Positions 14,096 to 22,963 of a stretch of DNA of 64,000 bases are shown here, in pieces. This DNA is from Acidobacteria bacterium 28-1 (lineage in GTDB: Bacteria; Acidobacteriota; Blastocatellia; Pyrinomonadales; Pyrinomonadaceae). Location of the stretch: the NCBI GenBank assembly GCA_002050365.1, contig MWYZ01000055.1, positions 29,618 to 93,617 of the forward strand. Reading direction: 5' to 3'. The notes under the pieces were generated by a model. The model saw only the letters and a program-made list of their open reading frames with translations, was not told the DNA's origin and ran no database searches. A program made the position numbers and the translations under genes. The stretch's first letter is position 1. The number at the start of each line of letters is the position of its first letter.

Positions 14096-16645
14096 TTACT
14101 GTTTCAATTCTGCTATTGTAGCACCTTGCCCGCCTTGGTCGGGCGGCGCGAACGCATACCGCGCGACGTGCGGATGTCCTTTTAAAAAATGATGCACAAA
14201 GTTTTTGAGTGCGCCCGTGCCGAAGCCGTGAATGATGCGGATGCGCGGCAGCGCGGCGAGATAGGCTTCGTCAAGAAAGCGGTCAATTTCGTATTCGGCA
14301 TCGGCGGTTGTTCTGCCAATTAAGTTTAATTCGGCGTTCATATCTTCGGTGTCGAGTCTGAGGTTTGAGTCTTTTGTTTGCTTTTGCAATTTTTCCAAGC
14401 GATTTTCTTTAGATTTTTCTTCGCTGACGACCGCTTGCAGATTTGATAATTTCTCGCGCAGACGCATCGCGCCGACGAGAATTTCCGCCGTGTCTTTGTC
14501 AATCTTTTCGACCGTGCCGACGCTGCCGAAACTTGTCAAAACTTTCGAGCCGACGAAAATCGGTTGTCCGTTGTCAACCACCGGCTGTTCGCCGTTTGAT
14601 ATTTTTTGATGACTGACGGCTGACGGTTGGCGGTTGACATTGTTCAAAACGGCGCGGTTGAGTTCGGCTTTTCTGGCGAGACGTTCTTTGTCGAGTTTGG
14701 CTTTTAACGCTTTGTCTTCGATTGTTTGGACGAACGCTTTTGATTGTCGTTCAAAACCTTCGATGGTTTCGGCTAAATCGCGTTCAAATTGTTTCTGTCT
14801 TTCTTTTTCTTTTTTCTTCGCTTCCATTTCGAGCAAGGCGTATTTATTGGCGACGACTTCGCGTTCTTCTTCGAGCGCGACGCGCAAATCGGTCGCTTGC
14901 ACGGTTTCCTTTTGTAATTTGTGCAAATAATTTTCCGCTTCCTGCGCGGAGATGTCCAAATTTTCACGCGCCCTTTCAATGACTTCATCGCGGATTCCGA
15001 AACGTCTGGCAATCTCGATTCCGCTCGATGCGCCCGCGAGTCCGACTAACAAGCGATACGTCGGCTGAAGAGTTTTTTCGTTAAATTCAACCGAAGCATT
15101 TATCACGTTTTCATCGTTTGCGGCGTAAATTTTCAGCCCGCGATAATGCGTCGAAGCGATGACTTGAGCGGCACACTTACGGCGAAAATAATCAACAATC
15201 GCCACGCCCAACGCCGAACCTTCGTCCGGGTCTGTTCCCGTGCCGACTTCATCCAATAAAACCAGCGACGGCGCGTGACATTCGCGCATCATTTCGGCGA
15301 TGTTCGAGATGTGCGAGGAAAATGTCGAAAGATTTGCCGCTAAAGATTGATGGTCGCCGATGTCCGCCAGCACCGACGAATAAAAGGGAATTGTCGCCGC
15401 TTTCGCCGGAACGGGCAAACCCGAAATCGCCATCAAACTCAATAATCCGGCAGTTTTCATTACAACGGTTTTTCCGCCCGCGTTCGCTCCGGAAATTATC
15501 ATTACGGAATTTTGTTTTGATAATGCGAAACTGACCGGAACGATTTCTTTTGTTTGTCCTTTGTCTTTCGTCCTTTGTCCTTCGCTTTCCAATCCGCGTT
15601 CATCTGCGTTTATCTGCGGTTGTTCCTTATCTCGTAATTCGTAATTCGTAATTCGTAATTCGTCTTTTTCTGCGTCTCTGCGTCTCTGCGTTTCAAATTG
15701 ATTTTGTGTTCGCAGATTTTCTTCTAATAATGGATGTCTGGCTTCGACCAAATCCAAGGTTTCGTCACCGGAAATGGTCGGCACAATCGCGTTAAACTTT
15801 CGTGCAAATTCCGTTTTCGCTTTGATAAAATCGAGTTCGGCGACGGCTTCGACGGCTAACTCAATCGCGGGCAGATTTTCCCGAAGCTCTTCCGTCAGCG
15901 CGAATAAAATTCTGGCGATTTCTCTTTCTTCCTTGCCTTTCAGAGATTGCAGTTCGTTGTTTGCCTCAATCGCTTCGAGCGGTTCGATGAAAACCGTTGC
16001 GCCCGAAGACGAAAAGCCGTGCGCCACGCCTTGGACTTTGCCGCGAAAATCGGCTTTGACGGGAACGACGAAACGCTCGTTGCGCATCGTGACGATTTCG
16101 TCTTGAATCGCGTTGCTCGCGCCGCGCATTAAACTTTCGAGCGATTTGGTAATGCGTCCGCGCTGATTATTGATTTCGCGCCGAAGCCGCGCGAGTTCCG
16201 GCGAAGCCGCGTCGTCAATCTCGCCGCTCGGCAGAAGTTTTTTGTTGATTCTGCCGAGAACATCAAACAGCGTTGACGGCAGATTTTCAACTGTCTGCCA
16301 GAGCGTCGGCGCAGCGTCTTTTTCAGGCGAAATTACCGACCGCGCAAAAAGTGCCTGATTGCACAGGCGCGTAATTTCAAGCAGCGAAAGCGGGTCGAGC
16401 GTCGCGTTTTTGATTCGCAAGACGGCGACGGCATCCGAAGGGTCGGGAAGTTCGGAAAACCTCCAATTGACATCTCTCTGAGCGAGAGAAATCATTTCAG
16501 AGGCGGCTTGCAGATTTGCGCCGAGTTCCAAACGGCTGGTCAAAGGCTGAAGATTTTCCAGCCGCGATTTGCCCATCGGCGTTTGCGCGTGGCGGGCGAC
16601 GAGCGCGAGCAGTTTTCCGTATTCTAAAGTTGTTAGCGATTGCAT
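14096..16645 (-). CDS. mutS2: Endonuclease MutS2 with repeat-derived insertion
   Basis: This 849-aa MutS2 has the MutS-like core and clamp, a P-loop (GANAGGKT, about residue 387), the Walker B region LLDEVGTGTDPDEG, a long coiled-coil rich in Glu/Lys/Arg, and a C-terminal Smr nuclease domain (RIIHGFGTGALKNFV). MutS2 acts on branched DNA and on collided ribosomes. The protein is some 50 residues longer than usual. Residues of about 314-365, just before the P-loop strand, are encoded by dispersed repeats (15551-15705) and read as RITNYELRDK, INADERG and TKDKGQTK. The frame is intact, so the gene is probably functional. Confidence 0.93.
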   Translation of the reverse strand: MQSLTTLEYGKLLALVARHAQTPMGKSRLENLQPLTSRLELGANLQAASEMISLAQRDVNWRFSELPDPSDAVAVLRIKNATLDPLSLLEITRLCNQALFARSVISPEKDAAPTLWQTVENLPSTLFDVLGRINKKLLPSGEIDDAASPELARLRREINNQRGRITKSLESLMRGASNAIQDEIVTMRNERFVVPVKADFRGKVQGVAHGFSSSGATVFIEPLEAIEANNELQSLKGKEEREIARILFALTEELRENLPAIELAVEAVAELDFIKAKTEFARKFNAIVPTISGDETLDLVEARHPLLEENLRTQNQFETQRRRDAEKDELRITNYELRDKEQPQINADERGLESEGQRTKDKGQTKEIVPVSFALSKQNSVMIISGANAGGKTVVMKTAGLLSLMAISGLPVPAKAATIPFYSSVLADIGDHQSLAANLSTFSSHISNIAEMMRECHAPSLVLLDEVGTGTDPDEGSALGVAIVDYFRRKCAAQVIASTHYRGLKIYAANDENVINASVEFNEKTLQPTYRLLVGLAGASSGIEIARRFGIRDEVIERARENLDISAQEAENYLHKLQKETVQATDLRVALEEEREVVANKYALLEMEAKKKEKERQKQFERDLAETIEGFERQSKAFVQTIEDKALKAKLDKERLARKAELNRAVLNNVNRQPSAVSHQKISNGEQPVVDNGQPIFVGSKVLTSFGSVGTVEKIDKDTAEILVGAMRLREKLSNLQAVVSEEKSKENRLEKLQKQTKDSNLRLDTEDMNAELNLIGRTTADAEYEIDRFLDEAYLAALPRIRIIHGFGTGALKNFVHHFLKGHPHVARYAFAPPDQGGQGATIAELKQ
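15551..15705. repeat. In-frame composite repeat block inside mutS2
   Basis: Consecutive tracts of CTTTGTC-type units, a TCTGCGTTTATCTGCGG word, four CGTAATT units and CTCTGCGT units lie in the mutS2 reading frame. The same words form intergenic hairpins in this window, for example CGTAATT units at 50150-50216. Confidence 0.9.
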
Positions 16646-16743
16646 ATTTCAGGTAAATAAAAATCTATTGAATTATGATTAGAAAATGGACGTTTTTGAA
16701 ACTTGCTTTCGGCAACAATTCCTACAATTGTGTGGAAAAATCT

Positions 16744-17466
16744 TTACTTTAATCTTTGAGGAACAAGCCAAACTTCAACTTGTGGATAGTCCCAACCTGA
16801 TTTATTTTCTTTCACATAAAAGAATCGAAGACGCTCAGTTGTTATCTTATATTTTTTAGTGAGCAAGTTGATTACTTCTGATTGTTCTTTGCGAAATTCT
16901 TCTTTTGACCTTGCCTTAATTACAAAATGTCCGCGAGTTTTTGGATTAGCTTCAAGATATTCTGAGAAAAGATTCAAACTCAAATATTCTGCTGGCGTAG
17001 CAAGACCATTATTCCACTCGGTTGTTGTAAATATAAACGGCTTTGTATTTGAAGAGAGAACAGCGTTCCATTTTACTTCGGTAAATGAAGGCTTTTCAGT
17101 TCCTTCAGGAACTATCCAAAGTTGTATCTGTAATTCGTCTTTATCTTCTGCTCTAATTACAAAAATACGTTTCTCGTCAAACTCTCTAGATTTAATTTGT
17201 CCTTTAACCCATTGTTCATAACGAAATCTTTCTCTATCATTTAAAACTTTTCCGTTGTGAATCACAACATAAGCAATAGAGCTTGGTCTTTGACTCAAGT
17301 TATACAAAAGGTTGTCAATCCTTGCTGCCAAATCCTCCCAAGTGATTTTTCCGAACTCATTAAACAACTCCACCTTTGTTTGTTCTTGTCCAAAGCAAAT
17401 CTGAAAGGAAGCAAACAAAAGTATTATTGTGAGAGGAATTTTTATAGATTTTATAATCATTTTCAC
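16744..17466 (-). CDS. Exported protein of unknown function with two internal repeats
   Basis: This 240-aa protein has a signal peptide ending ICFGQ. The mature part seems to hold two related units of about 100 residues. Each starts with a strand of the AYVVIHNGK / GHFVIKARS kind and ends in LQIQLWIVP / PQVEVWLVPQ. No known catalytic motif is seen. A fragment of a paralog lies at 13685-13784. The start is GTG at 17466, overlapping the stop of the DUF427 gene (GTGA); an ATG at 17460 is an alternative. The two genes are probably cotranscribed. Function is unknown. Confidence 0.75.
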   Translation of the reverse strand: MKMIIKSIKIPLTIILLFASFQICFGQEQTKVELFNEFGKITWEDLAARIDNLLYNLSQRPSSIAYVVIHNGKVLNDRERFRYEQWVKGQIKSREFDEKRIFVIRAEDKDELQIQLWIVPEGTEKPSFTEVKWNAVLSSNTKPFIFTTTEWNNGLATPAEYLSLNLFSEYLEANPKTRGHFVIKARSKEEFRKEQSEVINLLTKKYKITTERLRFFYVKENKSGWDYPQVEVWLVPQRLK

Positions 17467-17744
17467 GCCACAACTTCAACGCCTTTCCAAAACGCGACGT
17501 AATTTTCAATCTCTTTGGCTTCCGTTTTCGGCGATGGGTAAAACCAAGCCGCGTCTTTGTTTGTTTCGCCGCCAGCCACGACATCGTAATAACTCGCCGT
17601 GCCTTTCCAAGGGCAAACTGTGTGTGTTTCGCTCGCGTGGAAAAATTCTTTGTTTATCGCGTCTTCGGGAAAATAATGATTTCCCTCAATAACGACAGTG
17701 TTATCGCTTTCGGCTAAAGTTGCGCCGTTCCAAATTGCTTTCAT
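17463..17744 (-). CDS. DUF427 domain protein
   Basis: This 93-aa single-domain DUF427 protein is recognised by MKAIWNGATLAESDNTVVIEGNHYFP-type sequence, the HTVCPWKGTASYYDV core and DAAWFYPSPKTEAKEIENYVAFWKGV. The family adopts a small beta-rich fold of unknown function. It is the first gene of a two-gene unit with the exported protein at 16744. A hairpin repeat precedes it. Confidence 0.9.
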   Translation of the reverse strand: MKAIWNGATLAESDNTVVIEGNHYFPEDAINKEFFHASETHTVCPWKGTASYYDVVAGGETNKDAAWFYPSPKTEAKEIENYVAFWKGVEVVA

Positions 17745-17756
17745 ACATTTTAATGG

Positions 17757-17823
17757 TAAATGGTAAGTGGTAAATGCTAAATGAAATCAAAAATTTACCA
17801 TCTACCATTTACCATTTACCATT
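17757..17823. repeat. Heptad hairpin (GGTAAAT / ATTTACC units)
   Basis: GGTAAAT-type heptads on one side face ATTTACC heptads on the other with a short spacer, able to form a long hairpin between the DUF427 and DCC genes. A second tract of the same heptad lies at 18236-18269 on the other side of the DCC gene. Confidence 0.85.
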
Positions 17824-17826
17824 ATT

Positions 17827-18228
17827 CTAGTTCGTTGCTAAAAATCTTTCGCGCATCTCCGGTGTCGGCAGCATACAAGCATCTTGTTTGCCAAACATTT
17901 GATAACGATATTTAGCAAATAATTTGTAAAAAACGTCTCTGATAATCGACGGGACGACAATAAATCCGTAAAACCAAGACCAATAACCGCTAAGCCGCCT
18001 AGCGATTCGCAAAGCTGCCGTCGTGTGCGTATAGACTTTTTCGTCTTCGATTAAAACTACCGAGTCGGTTTCGATTTTATCAACGCCGTGTTCCTTCAGA
18101 AGTTTTTCGCCGACTTCCGATTGCAGCGGTGCAAACTTGAAATTTTTTTGCGGGTCGTGTTCGATAATAAAATTGACCGAACCGTTGCAGAAATTACAAA
18201 CTCCGTCGAAAAGAATTATTGCGCTCAT
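17827..18228 (-). CDS. DCC-family thiol-disulfide oxidoreductase (DUF393)
   Basis: This 133-aa protein has the family-defining DGVCNFCNGSVNFIIEHD near the N-terminus, where the CxxC pair is the presumed redox site. The FAPLQSEVG segment and the RYQMFGKQDAC C-terminal region also fit. Members have a thioredoxin-like fold and are predicted thiol-disulfide oxidoreductases; substrates are unknown. It is flanked on both sides by GGTAAAT heptad repeats. Confidence 0.9.
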   Translation of the reverse strand: MSAIILFDGVCNFCNGSVNFIIEHDPQKNFKFAPLQSEVGEKLLKEHGVDKIETDSVVLIEDEKVYTHTTAALRIARRLSGYWSWFYGFIVVPSIIRDVFYKLFAKYRYQMFGKQDACMLPTPEMRERFLATN

Positions 18229-18235
18229 AATAAAT

Positions 18236-18269
18236 AATGGTAAATGGTAAATGGTAAATGGTAAATGGT
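18236..18269. repeat. Tandem GGTAAAT heptads
   Basis: Four consecutive copies of the heptad GGTAAAT lie just upstream of the DCC gene. They have the same unit as the hairpin at 17757-17823, so the DCC gene is bracketed by the repeat. Confidence 0.9.
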
Positions 18270-18362
18270 TGCGAATAGTATTTTGCGTTTGAAACCTTTT
18301 AAATTATACTGCGTAGAAAATTCGCAGTTTCAATTTTGCAGTTTTTCCACCCGAAAAAAGTT

Positions 18363-20030
18363 ATGAAAAATTTTATTTTGCGTTTCTATATCGCAATTTT
18401 TGCGTCTTTTTCTCTCGGTTTATCAATTAACGCGCAGACGCGCACCGAAACTTTTGCGATTACCAATGCGCGAATCGTAACGGTTTCCGGCGCGGCAATC
18501 GAAAAAGGCGCAGTCGTCGTTCGCAACGGTTTGATTGAAGCCGTCGGCGCAAACGCGAAGATTCCAGCCGATGCGCGAACGATTGACGGCACGGGTTTAA
18601 CGATTTATCCGGGATTTATTGACGCGAATACGAGTCTTGGACTCGCCGCCGCACCCGCCGCCCCTCAGCGTCCCGTGGGTCAAGTCGGTGGTGGGCAACT
18701 GGCGGCGCAAACATCACAGCCGCAATCGAACTCGAATTATCCGGACGGCTTGCAGCCGGAAGAATACGCCGCCGGTAAACTAAAAGCCGGCGAAGCGCAA
18801 TTTGAAACAAACCGTAACGCTGGTTTTACAACTGTTTTAACCGTTTCGCGTGACGGCGTTTTTAACGGTCAATCGGCCGTGATAAATCTGGCGGGAGATA
18901 CGGTTTCGCAAATGATAATTCGTGCGCCGTTTGCCGAACATTTCAGTTTTACGACGCTTCGCAACGGACAATATCCGACATCTTTATTGGGAACTTTTTC
19001 CGCGCTCCGTCAAATGCTGCTCGACGCGCAACGTCTGCAGACGTTGCGCCAGGTGTATGACAAAAATCCGCGCGGAATAAAACGACCGGAAACGGACAAA
19101 TCGCTCGATGCCTTGCTTCCAATTCTCAACCGCGAAATGCCGATTGTTTTTAACGCTAATACGGAAATTGAGATTGTTCGCGCGCTCGATTTGGCGAGGG
19201 AATTTAACTTAAACGCAATCATCTCCGGCGGACAGGAAGCGTGGAAAGTTGCCGGAAGATTGAAGGCGCAAAATGTTCCGGTTCTGCTTTCATTGAATTT
19301 TCCGAAGCGCACGGCGGCGGCTTCGCCCGAAGCTGACGCGGAAAGTTTGGAAGTTTTGCGTCTGCGGGCGGAGGTGCCGAAAACCGCCGCGAAACTCGCG
19401 CAGGCAGGCGTGAAATTCGCTTTTCAATCCGGCGGAATGACGAGCATCAACGACTTTTTGACGAACGCCAATAAAGCGGTTGAAAACGGTTTATCAAAAG
19501 ACGCGGCAATTCGCGCAATGACTTTATCGGCGGCGGAAATTCTCGGCGTGGGCAACCGCCTCGGCACAATCGAAACGGGCAAAATTGCTAATCTAACAGT
19601 TTCACGCGGCGACGTCTTTTCAAAAGACAAAACAATCACGCACGTTTTTGTGGACGGCAAACTTTTCGAGCAGAAGGAAAAACCGAAGACTACGACACCG
19701 GCAACCGGCGGAACGCAACCGGCGGCAACGGCAACTGTCGGCGGCACTTATTCGATAACCATTAATATTCCTGGGCAACCGCTTGAAGGAACTTTAAGTT
19801 TGACGCAGCAAGGCGAAATTTTAAGCGGAAGTCTGCAAACCCAGCTCGGCACAACGCCGATAAAAGACGGCAAAGTTACGGCGGAAGGTTTTAACTTTAC
19901 GACGACTGTTGAACTCGGCGGCTCGACCTTCAACCTCGATGTCAGCGGACGAGTGACGGGAAACCAAATCAGCGGAACAATGACGACGCCACAGGGCGCG
20001 GTTGCGTTTTCGGGAACAAAGACTCCGTAA
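18363..20030 (+). CDS. Exported amidohydrolase-family protein lacking the metal-binding HxH
   Basis: This 555-aa protein is counted from the ATG at 18363, which begins a signal peptide ending INAQ. It has the amidohydrolase-superfamily layout (ITNARIVTVSG, YPGFIDANTSLGL, SAAEILGVGNRLGTIETGKIANLTV), but the PGxIDxHxH motif reads PGFIDANTS, so the first metal ligands are absent. The last 100 or so residues form a beta-rich extra domain (GTLSLTQQGEILSGSL, then FNLDVSGRVTG). It is the first of three tandem amidohydrolase genes; only the second has the full metal site. It may be an inactive partner; this is inference. Confidence 0.85.
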   Translation: MKNFILRFYIAIFASFSLGLSINAQTRTETFAITNARIVTVSGAAIEKGAVVVRNGLIEAVGANAKIPADARTIDGTGLTIYPGFIDANTSLGLAAAPAAPQRPVGQVGGGQLAAQTSQPQSNSNYPDGLQPEEYAAGKLKAGEAQFETNRNAGFTTVLTVSRDGVFNGQSAVINLAGDTVSQMIIRAPFAEHFSFTTLRNGQYPTSLLGTFSALRQMLLDAQRLQTLRQVYDKNPRGIKRPETDKSLDALLPILNREMPIVFNANTEIEIVRALDLAREFNLNAIISGGQEAWKVAGRLKAQNVPVLLSLNFPKRTAAASPEADAESLEVLRLRAEVPKTAAKLAQAGVKFAFQSGGMTSINDFLTNANKAVENGLSKDAAIRAMTLSAAEILGVGNRLGTIETGKIANLTVSRGDVFSKDKTITHVFVDGKLFEQKEKPKTTTPATGGTQPAATATVGGTYSITINIPGQPLEGTLSLTQQGEILSGSLQTQLGTTPIKDGKVTAEGFNFTTTVELGGSTFNLDVSGRVTGNQISGTMTTPQGAVAFSGTKTP

Positions 20031-20106
20031 AGTAAAAAGTAAAAAATAAAAAGGCAAAAGTAGGATTCGAAATTTTACATTTCCGATTTTGCCGGAGCTA
20101 AAGAAG

Positions 20107-21513
20107 ATGAAAAAAGTAACAGTTTTTCTATTATTAATTTCAATAAATTTGATTTCGCTAAAGCTCGTATCGGCACAGTCGAAAGCGGAGGTTTTAATTC
20201 GCAACGCGACCGTTTTGACTGCCGCGAAAGGCACGCTTGAAAACGCGGATATACTCATCAAGGACGGCAAAATCGCGCGAATCGGCAAAAATCTAAAAGC
20301 CTCGTCAAACGCTCGCACAATTGATGCAACCGGTAAATTTGTAACGCCCGGAATTATTGATTGCCATTCGCACACGATGATGGACGCGGTGAACGAATTT
20401 TCTTATTCGGTAACTTCGATGACGCGCATCCGTGATGTTTTGAATCCGACCGACATTGCGATTTACCGGGCACTCGCGGGTGGGGTGACAGCGGCAAATC
20501 TGCTTCACGGTTCGGCAAACGCTATCGGCGGACAAAACTCGACCGTCAAATTTAAATATGGCAAACCAATTGAAGATTTCGTTATCCCGGACGCGCCGCC
20601 CGGCATAAAATTCGCGCTCGGCGAAAATCCGAAACGAACGAATTTCAATCCGACACCGGGCGCGACTCCGCGTTATCCGCGCACCCGTATGGGCGTGATG
20701 GAAGTTATCCGCGATGCGTTCGTTCGCGCCAGAGAATATAAAAAATCGTGGGATGATTTTCGCGCTAAAAAAACGACGGTTCAGCCGCGCCGCGATTTGG
20801 AATTAGAGCCGCTCGTCGAAGTTCTCGAAGGCAAACGCCTTGTCCACGCGCACGGTTATCGGTCGGACGAGCATTTAAATCTGATGCTGCTTGCCGATGA
20901 ATTCGGTTTCAAAGTCGCAACCCTGCAACACGCTCTCGAAGCCTATAAAATCGCGCCGGAAATTGCAAAACGCGGCACGGGTGCTTCGATTTTCGCCGAC
21001 AGTTGGAGTTATAAATTAGAGGCTTACGATTCGATTCCGTATAACGGCTATCTGTTGTGGAAAGCCGGCGTGGTTGTTTCGATAAACTCCGATTCCAACG
21101 AACGAATGCGTCGCCTGAATGTAGACGCGGCGAAGATGATGAAATATGGCGGCGTGCCGGAAGAGGAAGCGTTAAAAATGATAACTCTAAATGCGGCGAA
21201 ACAACTCGGAATTGACCGTCGCACCGGCTCGATTGAAGTCGGCAAAGATGCTGATATTGTAATTTGGAACGCGCATCCGTTCAGCGTTTATTCGCACGCT
21301 GAAATGACAATGATTGAAGGCGAAGTTTATTTCGACCGGCAACAAGACATTTCAAAACGCGCCGAACTTGCGCGTGAACGCGAAACGCTGGAGAAGATGG
21401 ATATTAACCGTCCGCCCGGCAGCGGCGGAACTCCGCCGGCGATTCCGAAGGAAAAACGCCAATCACATCTTGACGACGCGGACAGCGACAAAGACGGAGG
21501 AAATAGACGATGA
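20107..21513 (+). CDS. Exported amidohydrolase with intact metal site
   Basis: This 468-aa protein starts at the ATG at 20107, preceded by GGAG at nine bases, and has a signal peptide ending LVSAQ. It is an imidazolonepropionase-like amidohydrolase. The metal-binding residues are present: TPGIIDCHSHTMMD, HAHGYRSDEH, LQHALEAYK and SINSDSNE. Such enzymes hydrolyse C-N bonds in cyclic or acyl amide substrates; the substrate here is unknown. The gene sits between two relatives that lack the HxH motif and overlaps the next one by four bases (ATGA). Confidence 0.92.
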   Translation: MKKVTVFLLLISINLISLKLVSAQSKAEVLIRNATVLTAAKGTLENADILIKDGKIARIGKNLKASSNARTIDATGKFVTPGIIDCHSHTMMDAVNEFSYSVTSMTRIRDVLNPTDIAIYRALAGGVTAANLLHGSANAIGGQNSTVKFKYGKPIEDFVIPDAPPGIKFALGENPKRTNFNPTPGATPRYPRTRMGVMEVIRDAFVRAREYKKSWDDFRAKKTTVQPRRDLELEPLVEVLEGKRLVHAHGYRSDEHLNLMLLADEFGFKVATLQHALEAYKIAPEIAKRGTGASIFADSWSYKLEAYDSIPYNGYLLWKAGVVVSINSDSNERMRRLNVDAAKMMKYGGVPEEEALKMITLNAAKQLGIDRRTGSIEVGKDADIVIWNAHPFSVYSHAEMTMIEGEVYFDRQQDISKRAELARERETLEKMDINRPPGSGGTPPAIPKEKRQSHLDDADSDKDGGNRR

Positions 21514-22886
21514 AATTACAAATTACGAATTACGAATTACGAATTATAAAACCCGTTTTCAATTTGTGTTTGTCCGTGTTCCTCTGTGGAATATTTTCCT
21601 TCGTTCAAGCGCAAAATGACGGTTCGCAGCAAAATCAAACGGGCAAAGCCGGAACTTTTGCAATTGTTAATGCGCGAATCGTGACGGTCTCCGGCGGAGT
21701 AATCGAAAACGGCACATTGGTAATTCGTAACGGAAAAATTGAAGCCGTTGGCGCAACGATTTCCGTGCCAAGCGGTGCGGAACAAATTGACGCCAAAGGT
21801 TTGAACGTTTATCCGGGAATGATTGACGCTGGAACAAATCTCGGACTCGCGGAAGTCGGGCAGGGCGCACCGGCGACGATTGACGTTGCCGAAACGGGCG
21901 ATATGAACGCCAATGCCAAAGCGATTCTCGGCATCAATCCGCATTCATCGCACGTAAATGTAACGCGCGTGAACGGAATCACGACGGTTCTTTCGATGCC
22001 GCAAGGCGGCGTGATAAGCGGGCAGTCGGCGATTATCAATTTAAACGGCTCAACCCAAAACGAAATGGCGGTTGTTCCCCTTTTCGGTTTGGTGATTAAC
22101 TTTCCGCGCATTACGACCGCTGCCGGCGGGTTTAATCCGTTCGGACCGCAGCAGCCGATTGAGTTTAGCGAAGCATTGAAACGACGCGACCAGCGGCTCG
22201 AAGATTTGAAAAAACTTTTTCGGGACGCGGAAAATTACGCTCGTGTACAAGACGCTTACGCGAAAGACAAAAATCTGCCCGTGCCGCAAACTGATTTGAA
22301 AACGGCTGCGCTCGCGCCATACGCTCGCGGCGAAAAGCCGATAATTTTTACGGCTGAACGCGAACGCGACATTCGTGGCGTTGCCCGATTTGCCGCCGAT
22401 ATGAAAATCAAAGCAATAATAATGGGCGGACAGGAAGCGTGGAAAGCGGCGGACGAACTCAAGAAGAACAATATCGCGGTCATTTACACGAACATTTACA
22501 GTTTGCCCGTGCGCGACGACGACGCTTACGATTATCTGTTTGAAGCACCCGCGAAATTGCAAAAGACAGGCGTGAAATTTTGCATCTCGACCGGCGACGG
22601 CGGCGCGGAAGTCCGCGATTTGCCGTATCACGCCGGACTTGCCGGAGCATACGGTTTGCCGAAAGAAGAAGCGTTGAAATCGGTTACGCTTTACGCGGCG
22701 CAGATTCTGGGTATTGCCGATAAAGTCGGCTCAATCGAAGTGGGCAAAATCGCTAACATTGTTGTCACCGACGGCGATATTTTAGAGCCGCGCACGAACG
22801 TCAAATATCTTTTTATTAACGGAAGGATGTTGCCTTTAACGAGTCGGCACACGGAACTTTACGACAGTTTCAAAGATAGAAAGTAA
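21510..22886 (+). CDS. Exported amidohydrolase-family protein lacking the metal-binding HxH, repeat-derived N-terminus
   Basis: This 458-aa protein has its ATG overlapping the previous stop (ATGA), with GGAGG 8-12 bases upstream. The fold markers are present (IVNARIVTVSGG, YPGMIDAGTNLGLAE, GSIEVGKIANIVVTDG), but the HxH position reads IDAGTN, as in the first gene of the operon. The N-terminal LQITNYELRIIK is encoded by AATTACG heptads, and the signal-peptide core FNLCLSVFLCG by the repeat type that also codes the M28 peptidase signal. The operon ends at a bidirectional terminator just downstream. It is probably catalytically altered or inactive. Confidence 0.87.
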   Translation: MKLQITNYELRIIKPVFNLCLSVFLCGIFSFVQAQNDGSQQNQTGKAGTFAIVNARIVTVSGGVIENGTLVIRNGKIEAVGATISVPSGAEQIDAKGLNVYPGMIDAGTNLGLAEVGQGAPATIDVAETGDMNANAKAILGINPHSSHVNVTRVNGITTVLSMPQGGVISGQSAIINLNGSTQNEMAVVPLFGLVINFPRITTAAGGFNPFGPQQPIEFSEALKRRDQRLEDLKKLFRDAENYARVQDAYAKDKNLPVPQTDLKTAALAPYARGEKPIIFTAERERDIRGVARFAADMKIKAIIMGGQEAWKAADELKKNNIAVIYTNIYSLPVRDDDAYDYLFEAPAKLQKTGVKFCISTGDGGAEVRDLPYHAGLAGAYGLPKEEALKSVTLYAAQILGIADKVGSIEVGKIANIVVTDGDILEPRTNVKYLFINGRMLPLTSRHTELYDSFKDRK

Positions 22887-22904
22887 AACTTATTGGTAAA
22901 AAAT

Positions 22905-22940
22905 AAAAAAGGGCATCTTTTAATTCAAGATGCCCTTTTC
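22905..22940. terminator. Bidirectional rho-independent terminator
   Basis: A 9-bp perfect stem (22911-22919 with 22927-22935) and 7-base loop are flanked by an A-run on the left and a T-run on the right. It serves both the amidohydrolase operon (+) and the YncE-like gene (-). Confidence 0.9.
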
Positions 22941-22963
22941 GTTTGAATAAAAATAATGGAAAT

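Noticed and set aside
22050..22631. Minus-strand ORF of 193 codons
   Set aside because: It is a shadow of the amidohydrolase gene at 21510 with no protein-like composition.
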